63,841 nucleotides of DNA from Rhodospirillales bacterium Ga0074136 (GCA_001464375.1 LNEW01000177.1:1-63841); one strand, 5' to 3'. Positions 23,785 to 33,575 are shown, numbered from the stretch's first letter. Notes: generated by a model from the letters alone, not told the origin. Translations and numbers: made by a program.

Positions 23785-26643
23785 ATGAATGTCGTGACCA
23801 GCCCCAGCCTCGGCGACAGCCGCCTCGCCGCCCGGCTGCGGCGCGAGACGCAGGGCGAAGTGCTGTTCGCCCCGGCCGATCGCGGCCGCTACGCCACCGA
23901 CGCGTCGATCTACCAGGTCGAACCCTATGGCGTGCTGGTGCCGCGGAGCATCGAGGACGTGCAGGCGGCCATGGCGCTGTGCCGGGAGGAAGGCATCCCG
24001 GTCCTGGCGCGTGGCGGCGGCACGTCGCAATGCGGGCAGACGGTGAACCGCGCGCTGGTGCTGGACTGCACGAAGTATCTGCGCGGCGTGGCCGAGGTGG
24101 ATGCGGGCGCGCGCCTGGCACGCGTGCAGCCGGGCATCACGCTGGGCGCGCTGAACGATGCGCTGCGCCCGACGGGGATGTTCTTCCCGGTCGATCCGTC
24201 GACCTGGCAGCGCTGCACCATCGGCGGCATGGCGGGGAACAATTCCTGCGGGAGCAAGTCGATCCGCTACGGGCTCGGCCATCGACGCGCTGCTGGCGGA
24301 TGGGTCGCGGTTCACGTTTGGCGAGATGCCGGACAATCTCGGCGGCGACATCCCTGCCCCGGCGGCGGAGCTGATCCAGCGGCTGCGCGCGCTGGGTGCG
24401 CGCGAGGCGGAGGAGATCGCCGCGCGCTTCCCCAACCAGCTGCGGCGCGTGGGTGGGTACAACATCGAATCGCTGACGCCGGCGGCGCGGGCGGAGGGGC
24501 GCGGCAACCTCGCGCGCGTGCTGGTGGGGTCGGAGGGGACGCTGGCGTTCTCGGCTGCGCTCGATCTGAAGCTGTGGCCGATCAAGCCGCGCAAGACGCT
24601 GGGCATCTGCCAGTTCCCGAGTTTCCGCGCGGCGATGGCGGCGTCGCAGCATTTGGTCACGCTGGACCCCGAGGCGGTGGAGTTGGTGGATCGCACCATG
24701 ATCGACCTGGGCCGGTCGATCCCGATCTATCGCGCGACCATCGACCGGATGGTGCGCGGCGAACCTGATTCGCTGCTGATTGTCGAGTTCCGCTGCTGCG
24801 CGCGCTGGACCGGCTCGAGGAGATGATGGCCGACCTCGGCTACCCCGATGCCGTGGTGCGCGCCACCGATGCGGGCTTCCAGGCCGCCATCGCGGAAGTG
24901 CGCGAGGCCGGGCTCAACATCATGATGTCGATGAAGGGCGACGGGAAGCCGGTGTCCTTCATCGAGGATTGCGCGGACCTGGCCGACTACACGGAACGGC
25001 TGAACGACGTGTTCGCCAGGCACGGCACCAAGGGCACCTGGTATGCGCATGCCTCGGTCGGCTGCCTGCATGTGCGGCCCGTGCTGAACATGAAGGACGG
25101 CGAGGACGTGCGGAAGATGCGCGCGATCGCCGAGGAATGCTTCGCCCTGGTGCGCGAATACAAGGGTTCGCACTCCGGCGAGCATGGCGACGGCATCGTC
25201 CGGTCCGAATTCAACGAGACGATGTTCGGCCCCCGCATCGCCCGCGCCTTCGAGGAGGTGAAGGATGCCTTCGACCCGGCCGCGCTGCTGAACCCGGGGC
25301 GCGTCGTGCGCGCGCCGAGGATGGATGACCGCACGCTGTTCCGCTACGCGCCGGGCTATGCGGCGGATGCGGCGATCACGCCGGTGCTCGACTGGTCGGA
25401 GTATCCCGGGCCGCTCGGCGGCCTGCTAAGCGCGGTCGAGATGTGCAACAACAACGGCACCTGCCGGAAATTCGACGCGAACGTCATGTGCCCGTCCTAT
25501 CGCGCGACGCGCGATGAGCAGCACCTGACGCGCGGACGGGCGAATACGCTGCGCCTCGCGCTGACGGGTCAACTGCCGGGCGCGCTGGCCTCCGATGAGG
25601 TCGCGGAGGCGGTGAAGCTGTGCGTCTCCTGCAAGGGCTGCAAGCGCGAATGCCCGACCGGCGTCGACATGGCGCGCATGAAGATCGAGGTGCTGGCGGC
25701 GCGCGCGCGCACGCACGGCATCGGCTGGCGGGACCGCATCGTCGCGACGCTGCCGCGCTGGGCGCGCTGGGCGTCGCTGCTGCCGCCGCTGGCCAATGCG
25801 CGCGACAGCATACCCGGCGTGGCGCGGCTGTCGGAAAGCCTGATCGGGATCGCCGCCGAACGCGCCCTGCCCCGCTTCGTCTGGAACGCCTTCCACGATG
25901 CGGAGCTGCGCGCACCGGACGGGCGGGCGCGCGAGGTCATCCTGCTGCCCGATGCCTTCAACCGGTACTTCGAACCGGACAACCTGCGCGCCGCGATCCG
26001 CGTGCTGCGCGCCGCCGGCTACGACCCGGCCGTGGCGCGGCCGCCGCGCGGGATGCGGCCGCTCGATGAGGGGCGCACGCTGCTCGCCGCCGGGCTGGTG
26101 GACCAGGCGCGCGCGGAAGCACGGCGCACGCTGGACGTGCTGTCGGCCTGGAGCAGCCCGGTCATCGGCATCGAGCCGTCCTCGCTGACCACGCTGCGCG
26201 ATGAATTCCTGGCCCTGCTGCCGGGAGAACCGGCGCGCGCGCTGGCCGCACGCGCCTTCCTGCTGAGCGAATTCCTCGACCGCGAGAAGGCCGTGCTGCC
26301 GCTGAAGCCCCTGCCGGGCGAGGCCCATATCCACGGCCATTGCCACCAGAAGGCCTTCGGCGCCTTCCCGCCCGCCGTCGCATTGCTGCGGCGCATCCCG
26401 GGGCTGACGGTGACGCCCATCGCGTCGTCCTGCTGCGGCATGGCGGGGGCCTTCGGGTACCAGGCGGAGACGCTGGGGGCCTCGAAGGCGATGGCGGAAC
26501 TGTCGCTGCTGCCGGCGGTGCGGGCGGCCGCGCCCACCGCCTTCATCGTCGCCGACGGCACGTCCTGCCGCCACCAGATCGCCGATCTGGCGGGGCGCGA
26601 GGCGCTGCATTCCGTCCGCCTGCTGGAAAGGGCCCTGTCATGA
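23785..26643 (+). pseudogene. FAD-binding oxidoreductase fused to Fe-S domain (D-lactate dehydrogenase/YdiJ-like), two frameshifts
   Basis: The coding signal runs through three pieces. Frame 1 (23785 to about 24275) holds the FAD_binding_4 start (VPRSIEDVQAAMALC, ARGGGTSQCGQTVNR, GMAGNNSCGSKSIRYG). Frame 2 (about 24277-24790) holds SAIDALLADGSRF to DSLLIVEF. Frame 1 (about 24791-26643) holds the FAD C-terminal lobe (SHSGEHGDGIVRSEF), two Fe-S sites (CNNNGTCRKF, CVSCKGCKRECPTGVD) and CCG-domain motifs (HGHCHQKAFG, SSCCGMAGAFGY). Each junction appears to lack about six codons plus a non-triplet remainder relative to the family. As written no full protein is made. An assembly error or ordinary decay are both possible. 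Confidence 0.85.
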
Positions 26644-27212
26644 CCACCCCGGCCGACATCCTCGCCTTCTGGTTCGCCGATGGTCCCGACACCTTCCGCG
26701 AGGCCTGGTTCAAGCGCGACGACGGTTTCGATGCCGCCATCCGCGACCGCTTCGGCGTGGCGACGCAGGCGGCGCGCGATGGCGCGATCGACGACTGGGC
26801 CGCCCAGCCGGACAGCGCGCTGGCGCTGCTGATCGTGCTGGACCAGTTCCCGCGCAACCTGCATCGCGGCAGCGCCGAGGCCTTCGCCTCGGACGCACGG
26901 GCCCGCGCCATCGCGCGCGACGTCGTGCTGGCGCATCGCTTCGACCTGGCGCTGACGCCGAGCGAGCGGGTCTTCGCCTACCTGCCCTTCGAACATTCGG
27001 AAGCGATGGCCGACCAGGATGTGTCGGTCGCGCTGTTCGAGGGGCTGCGCGACGATGCGCGCATGGCCAAGGCGGACGGGACGATCGACTACGCCTGGCG
27101 GCACCGCGCCGTGATCGCGCGCTTCGGGCGGTTTCCCCACCGCAACGCGGCGCTGGGGCGGGAGAGCACGGCCGCGGAACAGGCCTGGCTGGCGGCGGGC
27201 GGCGGGTTCTGA
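26640..27212 (+). CDS. DUF924 family protein
   Basis: This 190-residue helical protein opens with DILAFWFADGPDTFREAWFKRDDGFD and contains LLIVLDQFPRNLHRGSAEAFASD and AYLPFEHSEAMADQD, all conserved in DUF924, which is TPR-like in fold. No enzymatic function has been established for the family. Its ATG overlaps the stop of the broken oxidoreductase gene (ATGA), so it was probably translated from the same message, and it still has an intact frame. Confidence 0.9.
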   Translation: MTTPADILAFWFADGPDTFREAWFKRDDGFDAAIRDRFGVATQAARDGAIDDWAAQPDSALALLIVLDQFPRNLHRGSAEAFASDARARAIARDVVLAHRFDLALTPSERVFAYLPFEHSEAMADQDVSVALFEGLRDDARMAKADGTIDYAWRHRAVIARFGRFPHRNAALGRESTAAEQAWLAAGGGF

Positions 27213-27350
27213 GGGCTGCCGGCCCTCGCGCGGGGCGCTACGCCGGGCCGGATGCCGCCATGCCCCGCGCCGCCGATCGGCCGGTGGCCTTCTGTCGGCG
27301 CGGGTCGCGACCGCCATGCGGGAGACGGTCGCACCTTCGGATAATTTTCC

Positions 27351-27380
27351 TTGCCCATCGATGATGGTCGATTGTATAGG
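27351..27380 (+). promoter_or_regulatory. Candidate promoter in the 27213-27601 gap
   Basis: The gap from 27213 to 27601 carries no recognisable gene. Within it lies an AT-rich island (27330-27390), unusual in this sequence, with TTGCCC (27351-27356) and TATAGG (27375-27380) spaced by 18 bases. This could drive the DUF1194 gene, leaving a 5' leader of roughly 215 bases. A shorter leader from an unseen promoter is equally possible. Confidence 0.35.
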
Positions 27381-27601
27381 AATATTGTCACCACCCGCCG
27401 TGTGTGCACCCCTCTAGTTCCTGGACCCGCCGGCACGCCCCGGGCGTTCCGCATGCCCTGCACGGGCTTAATTTGGTCAGGATCACTCACTCTCTTGTTG
27501 CGCTGCACAATGCCCTTTGGCATCGTTCCCGCGCGACCTTCGAATCGAAGGCGCCGGGAAGGAGAGCAGGCGGACACACGGCCCCAACGGAGGGTTCCCC
27601 G

Positions 27602-28354
27602 ATGTCGCGCCCCGTCCTGTCCCGCCGCCTGGTCCTCGCCGCCGGGCTCGCCGCCCCCGCCCTGATCGCCGCCCGCACAGCCCACGCCACCGAGGAGGTG
27701 GATGTCGAACTGGTGCTCGCCGTCGACGTCTCCCGCTCGGTCGATGCGGAGGAGATGGAGATGCAGATGGCCGGCTATGCGAGCGCCTTCCGCGACCCGC
27801 GCCTCGCCGAGGGCATCGCCGGCGGGCCGATCGGCGCCATCGCGGTCACGCTGTTCGTCTGGTCGGACTGGAACATCCAGCACACGCTGGTGCCCTGGAT
27901 GCGCCTGGATGGCCGCGCCACCTGCGCCCGCTTCGCCGCGGCGCTGGATGGCGCGTCGCGCGAGACCTACCTCTACACCTCGATCTCCGGCGCCATCGAC
28001 TACGCATCGAGGCAATTCGGCACGCGCTACAGCGGCCTGCGCCAGGTGGTCGATATCTCGGGCGACGGGGTGAACAATTCCGGGCCACCGCTGGCGGGCG
28101 CACGCGCCGCGGCGCTGGACCAGGGCATCGTGCTGAACGGGCTGGCGGTGCTGGACAAGACACCGCAGCCCTCGGCGCTGCTGGCGGGGATCCCGCCGGT
28201 CGATGAATACTATCGCGACCAGGTGGTCGGCGGGCCAGGCGCCTTCCTGATGGTGGCCGAAGGGTATGACGCCTTCGCCGGCGCGGTGCGGCGCAAGATC
28301 ATCCGGGAGATCGCGACAGCGCCGGGGCCGCTGGTCGAACGCGAGGTCGCGTAG
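27602..28354 (+). CDS. DUF1194 (von Willebrand A-like) exported protein
   Basis: This 250-residue protein starts with SRRLVLAAGLAAPALIAARTAHA, a Tat-like signal peptide (twin arginine, hydrophobic core, AxA cleavage). The mature part begins with VELVLAVDVSRSVDAEEM, whose DVSRS matches the metal-ion-dependent adhesion motif DxSxS of VWA domains, and continues with VVDISGDGVNNSG, typical of DUF1194. It is presumably a periplasmic metal-dependent binding protein; its partner is unknown. The ATG at 27602 follows a purine-rich AACGGAGG stretch 8-15 bases upstream. Confidence 0.85.
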   Translation: MSRPVLSRRLVLAAGLAAPALIAARTAHATEEVDVELVLAVDVSRSVDAEEMEMQMAGYASAFRDPRLAEGIAGGPIGAIAVTLFVWSDWNIQHTLVPWMRLDGRATCARFAAALDGASRETYLYTSISGAIDYASRQFGTRYSGLRQVVDISGDGVNNSGPPLAGARAAALDQGIVLNGLAVLDKTPQPSALLAGIPPVDEYYRDQVVGGPGAFLMVAEGYDAFAGAVRRKIIREIATAPGPLVEREVA

Positions 28355-28471
28355 GAGACGCGGCGGGCGCCACCCCCCTCGCCCCCCCCCCGCCAAGAGG
28401 CAACCGCCCCTTGGATCCGGGGCACATCGGTATGCACTTGCGCGCGGCGGCAATGGCGCCATACCGGCGGG

Positions 28472-29419
28472 ATGATCGCCATCATTGGTGCCGGCCTGGC
28501 CGGCCTTTCCGCGGCGCGCGCGCTGGACGCACGCGGCATTCCCGTGCGGCTGTTCGACAAGGGGCGCGCGCCGGGCGGGCGGCTGGCCACGCGCCGGGCC
28601 GAACACGACGGCGCCCGCCTGCAGTTCGACCACGGCGCGCAATACCTGCGCGCGGCGGGGGCCGGTTTTGCCGCCGCACTCGATGCCGCCGGCGCGCAGG
28701 CCTGGCCGGATGCGGCCCGGCGCGTCGGCGTGCCGGGTATGTCGGCGCTGCCGCGCGCGCTGGCCGGCGCGCTGCCGCTGGTGGCCTCGCGCCATGTCGG
28801 GCGGATCACGGGGCAGCCGGGCGCCTGGATGGTGCAGCACTGGGACGCGAAGGACGCCAGGCCCGGCGCACCCCTGCCCGCCACGCCGCCCACGGAGGAC
28901 GGCCCCTTCTCCGCCGTGCTGGTGACCATCCCGGCACCGCAGGCGGCCGACCTGCTGCCCGGCTTCGCCGCCCCGCTGGCCGGCGTGCGCTATGCCCCCT
29001 GCTGGACCGTGATGGCCGCCTTCGACGCCCGCCTCCCGCTGCCCGACACGCTGCGCCCGGAGGGCCACGCGGTCGGCTGGGCGGCACGCGATTCGTCCAA
29101 GCCCGGGCGCGATGCCGCCACCGAATGCTGGGTGGTGCAGGCCGCGCCCGGCTGGACGCGCGCGCATCTGGAACGGCGCGCCGAGGAGATCGTGGCGCCG
29201 CTGCTGGCGGAACTCGCATCGCTATCCGCCGCGCCGCTGCCGGCGCCGCGCTGGGCCGCCGCGCATCGCTGGCGCTATTCGCTGCTGGAAGCATCCCTTG
29301 GCCAGGCCTGCCTGTGGGATGCGACGCAGCGTATCGGCCTGGCCGGCGACTGGTGCCTGGCCGGGCGCGCCGAGGCCGCCTGGGACAGCGGCGCCGCGCT
29401 GGCCGCCGCCATCGCATGA
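28472..29419 (+). CDS. NAD(P)/FAD-dependent oxidoreductase (renalase-like)
   Basis: This 315-residue flavoprotein starts MIAIIGAGLAGLSAARAL, a GxGxxG dinucleotide fold. It continues FDKGRAPGGRLATRR and FDHGAQYLR as in renalase-like amine-oxidase relatives, and closes with the FAD-contacting IGLAGDWCLAGRAEAAWDSG. The true substrate is unknown. It is the first gene of a tight five-gene run; its TGA overlaps the next ATG. Just upstream (28382-28391) is a run of ten C, a possible slippage or sequencing-error site but outside the coding region. Confidence 0.87.
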   Translation: MIAIIGAGLAGLSAARALDARGIPVRLFDKGRAPGGRLATRRAEHDGARLQFDHGAQYLRAAGAGFAAALDAAGAQAWPDAARRVGVPGMSALPRALAGALPLVASRHVGRITGQPGAWMVQHWDAKDARPGAPLPATPPTEDGPFSAVLVTIPAPQAADLLPGFAAPLAGVRYAPCWTVMAAFDARLPLPDTLRPEGHAVGWAARDSSKPGRDAATECWVVQAAPGWTRAHLERRAEEIVAPLLAELASLSAAPLPAPRWAAAHRWRYSLLEASLGQACLWDATQRIGLAGDWCLAGRAEAAWDSGAALAAAIA

Positions 29420-29997
29420 CCCGCCCGACACCGCCCGACACGCCGCAGGATGCGCTGGCCGAGGCCTTCCGCCTGCTCTCGCGCGGCGTGGCCGACCGCC
29501 GTTCCGCCTTCCATACGCCCACGCTGGCGACGCGCGGGCTCGATGGCGCGCCCAGCCTGCGCACGGTCGTGCTGCGCAGCTTCGACCCTGCCTGCCGCGT
29601 GCTGCGCATCCACACCGACCGGCGCAGCCCCAAGGCGGCGGAGATCGCCGCCGATCCGCGCGCCGCGATCCATGCCTATGATGCCGGCGCGCAGGTGCAG
29701 ATGCGGCTTGCGGGGATGGCCAGCCTGCACCTGGACGATGCCATCGCCGAGGACGCCTGGGCCGCCAGCCGGGAGATGAGCCGCGTGACCTACGCCACCA
29801 CCGATGCGCCCGGCACGCCGGTCGCGGCACCGCCCGCCGCGCCGGACGATCCGATCGCCGGCCGCGCCAATTTCGCCGCCATCCTGCTGCGGATCGACGC
29901 GCTGGACTGGCTGCTGCTGGCGGCTGCGGGCCATTGCCGCGCCCGCTTCGCCTGGGATGAAGCGGGCGCGCTGTCGGCCGGCTGGGTCGCGCCATGA
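29416..29997 (+). CDS. Pyridoxamine 5'-phosphate oxidase-like FMN-binding protein
   Basis: This 193-residue split-barrel protein resembles the Alr4036/PNPOx-like group. FHTPTLATRG and PSLRTVVLRSF are followed by HTDRRSPKAAEIAADPRAAIHAYD and VQMRLAGMASLH. RTVVLR and RSPKAAEI correspond to FMN-phosphate contacts in PNPOx. It lacks the conserved C-terminal PNPOx dimerisation segment, so true PNP oxidase activity is unlikely. It overlaps its neighbours by 4 bases on each side. Confidence 0.83.
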   Translation: MTRPTPPDTPQDALAEAFRLLSRGVADRRSAFHTPTLATRGLDGAPSLRTVVLRSFDPACRVLRIHTDRRSPKAAEIAADPRAAIHAYDAGAQVQMRLAGMASLHLDDAIAEDAWAASREMSRVTYATTDAPGTPVAAPPAAPDDPIAGRANFAAILLRIDALDWLLLAAAGHCRARFAWDEAGALSAGWVAP

Positions 29998-30242
29998 GCG
30001 AGCCCGCCATCCGCGACGCCATCCTGGCGCAGACCGCCGCGCGCGGGGCGGGGAAGTCGATCTGCCCGTCCGAGGTGGCGCGCGCGCTGGAACCCGAGGA
30101 CTGGCAGAAACTGATGCCGCGGATCCGGCGCGAGGCCGCGCTGCTGGCGCGCGAGGGGCGCATCGACGTGTTGCGCAAGGGCAAGCCCGTGGACCCGGAA
30201 GCGGAGATCCGCGGCGTCATCAGGTTGAGGGTCCGGCCATGA
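29994..30242 (+). CDS. DUF3253 protein
   Basis: This 82-residue helix-turn-helix-like protein (IRDAILAQTAARGAGKSICPSEVARAL, QKLMPRIRREAALLAREGRIDVLRKGKPVDP) matches DUF3253, whose compact shape resembles a winged helix. It is frequently annotated loosely, and no biochemical role is established. Start and stop overlap the neighbouring genes by ATGA, indicating translational coupling in this operon. Confidence 0.85.
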   Translation: MSEPAIRDAILAQTAARGAGKSICPSEVARALEPEDWQKLMPRIRREAALLAREGRIDVLRKGKPVDPEAEIRGVIRLRVRP

Positions 30243-30676
30243 TCTCGATACTGTTCTCGCGCGGCGCAGCCGGCGTGCCCGCCCCCGCGCCAGCGGATTT
30301 CGCCACGCTGGCGCTGCCGGCATCGCCCAACACCTGCCTGCTGACGCCGACCAGCGCGCCGGGGGCGGGGCACCTCCAGCGCGACCCCTTCCCCGTGACC
30401 CCGCAGGCCGCCTTCGACGCCATCCGCGCTGTCGCCGCCGCGCAGCCGCGGGTGTTTGCGCTGGCCGAGTACGCCGACCGCCGCCAGGCGCACTGGGTCG
30501 CGCGCACGCGGCTGATCAACTTCGCCGACATCGTGGTAGCCGAGGTCGCACCCACCGGCGGCGGGACGGGGCTGTGGCTGTATTCGCGTAGCCTGCTGGG
30601 GTGGTCGGACCTCGGCGCCAACCGGGCGCGGGTGATGGCCTGGCTCATGGATTTCGAGAACCGGCTGAGGCGATAG
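30239..30676 (+). CDS. DUF1499 protein
   Basis: This 145-residue protein is of the DUF1499 family: LPASPNTCLLTP, FDAIRAVAAAQPRVFAL, FADIVVAEVAPTGGGTGLWLYSRSLLGWSDLGANRARVMAWL. The YSRSxxGxxDxGxN signature is intact. It has no clear membrane segment. The family is common but unassigned. It overlaps DUF3253 upstream and lies 3 bp before the ABC transporter gene. Confidence 0.87.
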   Translation: MISILFSRGAAGVPAPAPADFATLALPASPNTCLLTPTSAPGAGHLQRDPFPVTPQAAFDAIRAVAAAQPRVFALAEYADRRQAHWVARTRLINFADIVVAEVAPTGGGTGLWLYSRSLLGWSDLGANRARVMAWLMDFENRLRR

Positions 30677-30679
30677 GCG

Positions 30680-32407
30680 ATGCGCGCGATCGGTCCCTTC
30701 CTGCGCGACGCGTGGGCGCTCGCCCGCCCCTATTGGTCCAGCGAGGATCGCTGGCGCGCGCGCGGGCTGCTGCTGGCGGTGGTCGTGCTGAACCTGTCGC
30801 TGGTCGGCATGACGGTCGTGCTGACCTTCTGGCAGCGGGCCTTCTACAACGCGCTGGAAGCGAAGGATGCGGCGGCCTTCACGGCGCTGCTGTTCACCTG
30901 GCACACGACGCCGGACGAGGGGTTCCTGCCATCCTTCACCATCGTCGCCTTCGCCTACATCCTGATCGCGGTCTATGCGCTGTACCTGCGCCAGGCGCTG
31001 GAGATCCGCTGGCGCCGCTGGCTGACCGAGGTGTACCTGACGCAGTGGCTGGGTGGCCGCGCCTATTACCGCATGGCGCTGACCGACCCGGTGACCGACA
31101 ACCCGGACCAGCGCATCGCCGAGGATGCGCGGCTGTTCGTGGAGGACTCGCTCGCGCTCGGGCTGGGGCTGCTGCGGGCGGTCGTGACGCTGGTGTCCTT
31201 CATCCTGGTGCTGTGGTCGCTGTCGGGGCCGATCACCGTGCTGGGCGTGACCATCCCGGGATACATGGTGTGGGTGGCGCTGATCTATGCGGGCCTCGGC
31301 ACCTGGCTCGCGCATCTGATCGGGCGGCCGCTGATCCGGCTGAACTTCAACCAGCAGAAGGTCGAGGCGGATTTCCGCTACGCCCTGGTGCGCTTCCGCG
31401 AGAATGCCGAGGGCATCGCGCTGCATGGCGGCGAGGCCGACGAGAAGCGCGGCCTGACGCAACGCTTCCGGGCCCTGATGGAGAACTGGTGGGGCATCAT
31501 GACCGCGACCAAGCGGCTGACGCTGTTCACGGTGGGCTACCAGCAGGTCGCGTCGATCTTCCCCATCGTGGTGGCGGCACCCGCCTATTTCGCCGGGCGG
31601 ATCCCGCTGGGCGGGCTGATCCAGACGTCCAGCGCCTTCAACCAGGTGCAGGATTCACTGTCCTGGTTCGTCGAGAACTACGCGCGGCTGACCGAATGGC
31701 GCGCCACGGTGGAGCGCCTGACCGGGTTCACCCGCGCGGTGGCGGTGGCGCGCGCCGGCACGGGGGGGCCGGTTGCGGCGCCGGGCGATGCGCCGGGCCT
31801 CGCGCTGCACGACGTCACCCTTGGCCTGCCAGATGGGCGCGTGCTGGTGCAGGGTGGCGAGGCTGCCGTGGCGCCGGGTGAATCCGTGGTGATCACGGGC
31901 GCCTCCGGGTCGGGCAAGTCCACGCTGTTCCGAGCCATTGCGGGGATCTGGCCCTTCGGGTCTGGGCGCATCGACCTGCCGGCGACGGGGCGTGCGCTGT
32001 TCCTGCCGCAGCGGCCCTATATCCCACTGGGCACGCTCAAGCGCGCGATCTGCTACCCGGAGGACGAGGCGGGGTTCAGCGATGACGCCGTGGTGGCAGC
32101 GCTGGAGGCGGCGGAGCTGGCGCATTTGGCGCCGCGCCTGCACGAGGCGGAATCCTGGGACAAGCGGCTGTCGGGCGGGGAGCAGCAGCGGCTCGCCCTC
32201 GCCCGCGCGCTGCTGCTCAAGCCGGACTGGCTGTTCCTCGACGAGGCGACGGCAAGCCTCGATCCCGCGGCGGAGGAACGGCTGTATGCGCGCGTGAAGG
32301 CGATGCTGCCGGCGACGGCGGTGATCTCGATCGCCCACCGCCCGGCCGTGGCGAAGTTCCACGACCGCGCACTGCGCGTGGAAGGCCAGCGGCTGGTGGC
32401 GGGCTGA
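30680..32407 (+). CDS. ABC transporter ATPase/permease fusion of the SbmA/YddA (ABC_membrane_2) type
   Basis: This 575-residue half-transporter has an N-terminal membrane domain of about six helices (FWQRAFYNALEAKD, RWRRWLTEVYLTQWL, NPDQRIAEDARLFVEDSLAL, FNFNQQ-like NFNQQKVEADFRYALVRFREN), typical of the peroxisomal-transporter-like family that includes YddA and, without an ATPase, SbmA/BacA. The ATPase domain has Walker A GASGSGKST, signature LSGGEQQRLALARAL and Walker B WLFLDEATASLD. Relatives move vitamin B12-like compounds or peptides; the cargo here is unknown. It is the last gene of the operon. Confidence 0.9.
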   Translation: MRAIGPFLRDAWALARPYWSSEDRWRARGLLLAVVVLNLSLVGMTVVLTFWQRAFYNALEAKDAAAFTALLFTWHTTPDEGFLPSFTIVAFAYILIAVYALYLRQALEIRWRRWLTEVYLTQWLGGRAYYRMALTDPVTDNPDQRIAEDARLFVEDSLALGLGLLRAVVTLVSFILVLWSLSGPITVLGVTIPGYMVWVALIYAGLGTWLAHLIGRPLIRLNFNQQKVEADFRYALVRFRENAEGIALHGGEADEKRGLTQRFRALMENWWGIMTATKRLTLFTVGYQQVASIFPIVVAAPAYFAGRIPLGGLIQTSSAFNQVQDSLSWFVENYARLTEWRATVERLTGFTRAVAVARAGTGGPVAAPGDAPGLALHDVTLGLPDGRVLVQGGEAAVAPGESVVITGASGSGKSTLFRAIAGIWPFGSGRIDLPATGRALFLPQRPYIPLGTLKRAICYPEDEAGFSDDAVVAALEAAELAHLAPRLHEAESWDKRLSGGEQQRLALARALLLKPDWLFLDEATASLDPAAEERLYARVKAMLPATAVISIAHRPAVAKFHDRALRVEGQRLVAG

Positions 32408-32454
32408 GCGCGCCGCGGCCGCCCGTCGCCAAAAGCCAGAAAAAGGGTGGGGGT

Positions 32455-32478
32455 TCGGGGGAGGTTCGCCTCCCCCGA
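32455..32478. terminator. Bidirectional terminator hairpin with TTCG loop
   Basis: TCGGGGGAGG (32455-32464) and CCTCCCCCGA (32469-32478) form a perfect 10-base stem closed by TTCG on the plus strand. On the minus strand the stem is followed, after a C-rich spacer, by TTTTT near 32440-32444. It sits between the convergent ABC transporter and Bug genes and would end both transcripts. Confidence 0.75.
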
Positions 32479-32489
32479 CCTTTCCCGCG

Positions 32490-33479
32490 TCAATCCACCG
32501 TAGCGCCCGACCGTCGCACCACCTCCGCCCAGCGCGCGACGTCGGCGCGCTGCGTGTCGCGGAACTGCTCCGGCGTGTTGGGCGCCGCCGGCGGCGTGAT
32601 GGCCTGGTTCTGCACCAGCCATTCGCGGAATTCCGGCGTGGAGATGATGCGGTTCACCTCGGCGTTGAAGCGGGTGACGATCGGCGCCGGCAGGTTGGCC
32701 GGTCCGAAGATGCCGTACCAGGTGGAGGTGTCCATCGGCGGCACGCCGCAGGCCTCGCCCACCGTGGGCACGTCCGGCAGGGCGGCGAGGCGTTCGCGCG
32801 TGAGGACGAACAGCGCGCGCACCTGCCCCTGGCGGATCGGGCCCATCGCCGCGCCGGTCTGGTTGAAGAACAGGTCGGTATCGCCCGACAGCAGCGCGCC
32901 CATGGCACCGGGCTGCCCGCGGAAGGGCACGTGCAGCAGGTCGAGGCTGGCAGCGGTGGCGAATTGCGCGCCGGCCAGGTGGGTCGAGGCGCCATTGCCG
33001 GTGGACCCGAACGAGACCGCCTGCGGCCGCACGCGCGCCGCCGCCAGCACCGCCTGGCAGTTGGTCAGGTTTGCGCGGCGCTCGGGGTTCACGATCAGCA
33101 CGTTGGGCACGTCGCCCAGCAGCACCACCGGCGTGAAGTCGCGCAGCACGTCGAAGGGCAGGGAGCGATACAGCGCGGCGTTGATCGCGTGCGTGCCGGC
33201 GGTGCCCATGTAGAAGGTGTAGCCATCCGGGCGCGCCTTCGCGACCAGGTCGGAGCCGATGTTGCCGCCGGCGCCGGTGCGGTTGTCCACCACCACCGGC
33301 TGGCCCAGCGCACGCGACAGCGGTTCGGCCAGGCGGCGGGCATAGATGTCGGTGCCCGCGCCGTTGGGGAAGCCGCCCATCAGGGTGATGGGGCGGTTCG
33401 GCCAGGGGGCCTCCTGCGCGAGCGCCGGCAGGGCGGCGGTGGCGGCGATGGCCGCGGCGAAAAGGGTGCGTCGCATCAT
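32490..33479 (-). CDS. Tripartite tricarboxylate transporter (Bug) substrate-binding protein
   Basis: This is a periplasmic binding protein of 329 residues. The signal peptide is RRTLFAAAIAATAALPALAQ and the mature part reads WPNRPITLMGGFPNGAGTDIYARRLAEPLS, PVVVDNRTGAGGNIGSDLVAKARPDGYTF, YSLPFD-like RSLPFDVLRDFTPVVLLG and a Bug C-terminus. The aspartate of GAGTD is the usual ligand carboxylate-pocket residue. No TctA/TctB membrane genes are in the window, as is common for orphan Bug proteins. ATG 33479 is chosen over 33494. It diverges from the racemase-like gene with 96 bp between starts. Confidence 0.92.
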   Translation of the reverse strand: MMRRTLFAAAIAATAALPALAQEAPWPNRPITLMGGFPNGAGTDIYARRLAEPLSRALGQPVVVDNRTGAGGNIGSDLVAKARPDGYTFYMGTAGTHAINAALYRSLPFDVLRDFTPVVLLGDVPNVLIVNPERRANLTNCQAVLAAARVRPQAVSFGSTGNGASTHLAGAQFATAASLDLLHVPFRGQPGAMGALLSGDTDLFFNQTGAAMGPIRQGQVRALFVLTRERLAALPDVPTVGEACGVPPMDTSTWYGIFGPANLPAPIVTRFNAEVNRIISTPEFREWLVQNQAITPPAAPNTPEQFRDTQRADVARWAEVVRRSGATVD

Positions 33480-33575
33480 GGTCCCGGTCTCCATATCCTG
33501 TGGGCGCGGCCTGGCCGGTGGCGTCGACAGGCGGCGGCTTCCGTCGGCCGGCCACCCGTCCTAGCCTTTCCGGCC

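Noticed and set aside
28382..28391. A ten-C tract as a phase-variation switch
   Set aside because: It lies outside the coding region and not in a clear promoter spacer, so a switching role has no support beyond the homopolymer itself.
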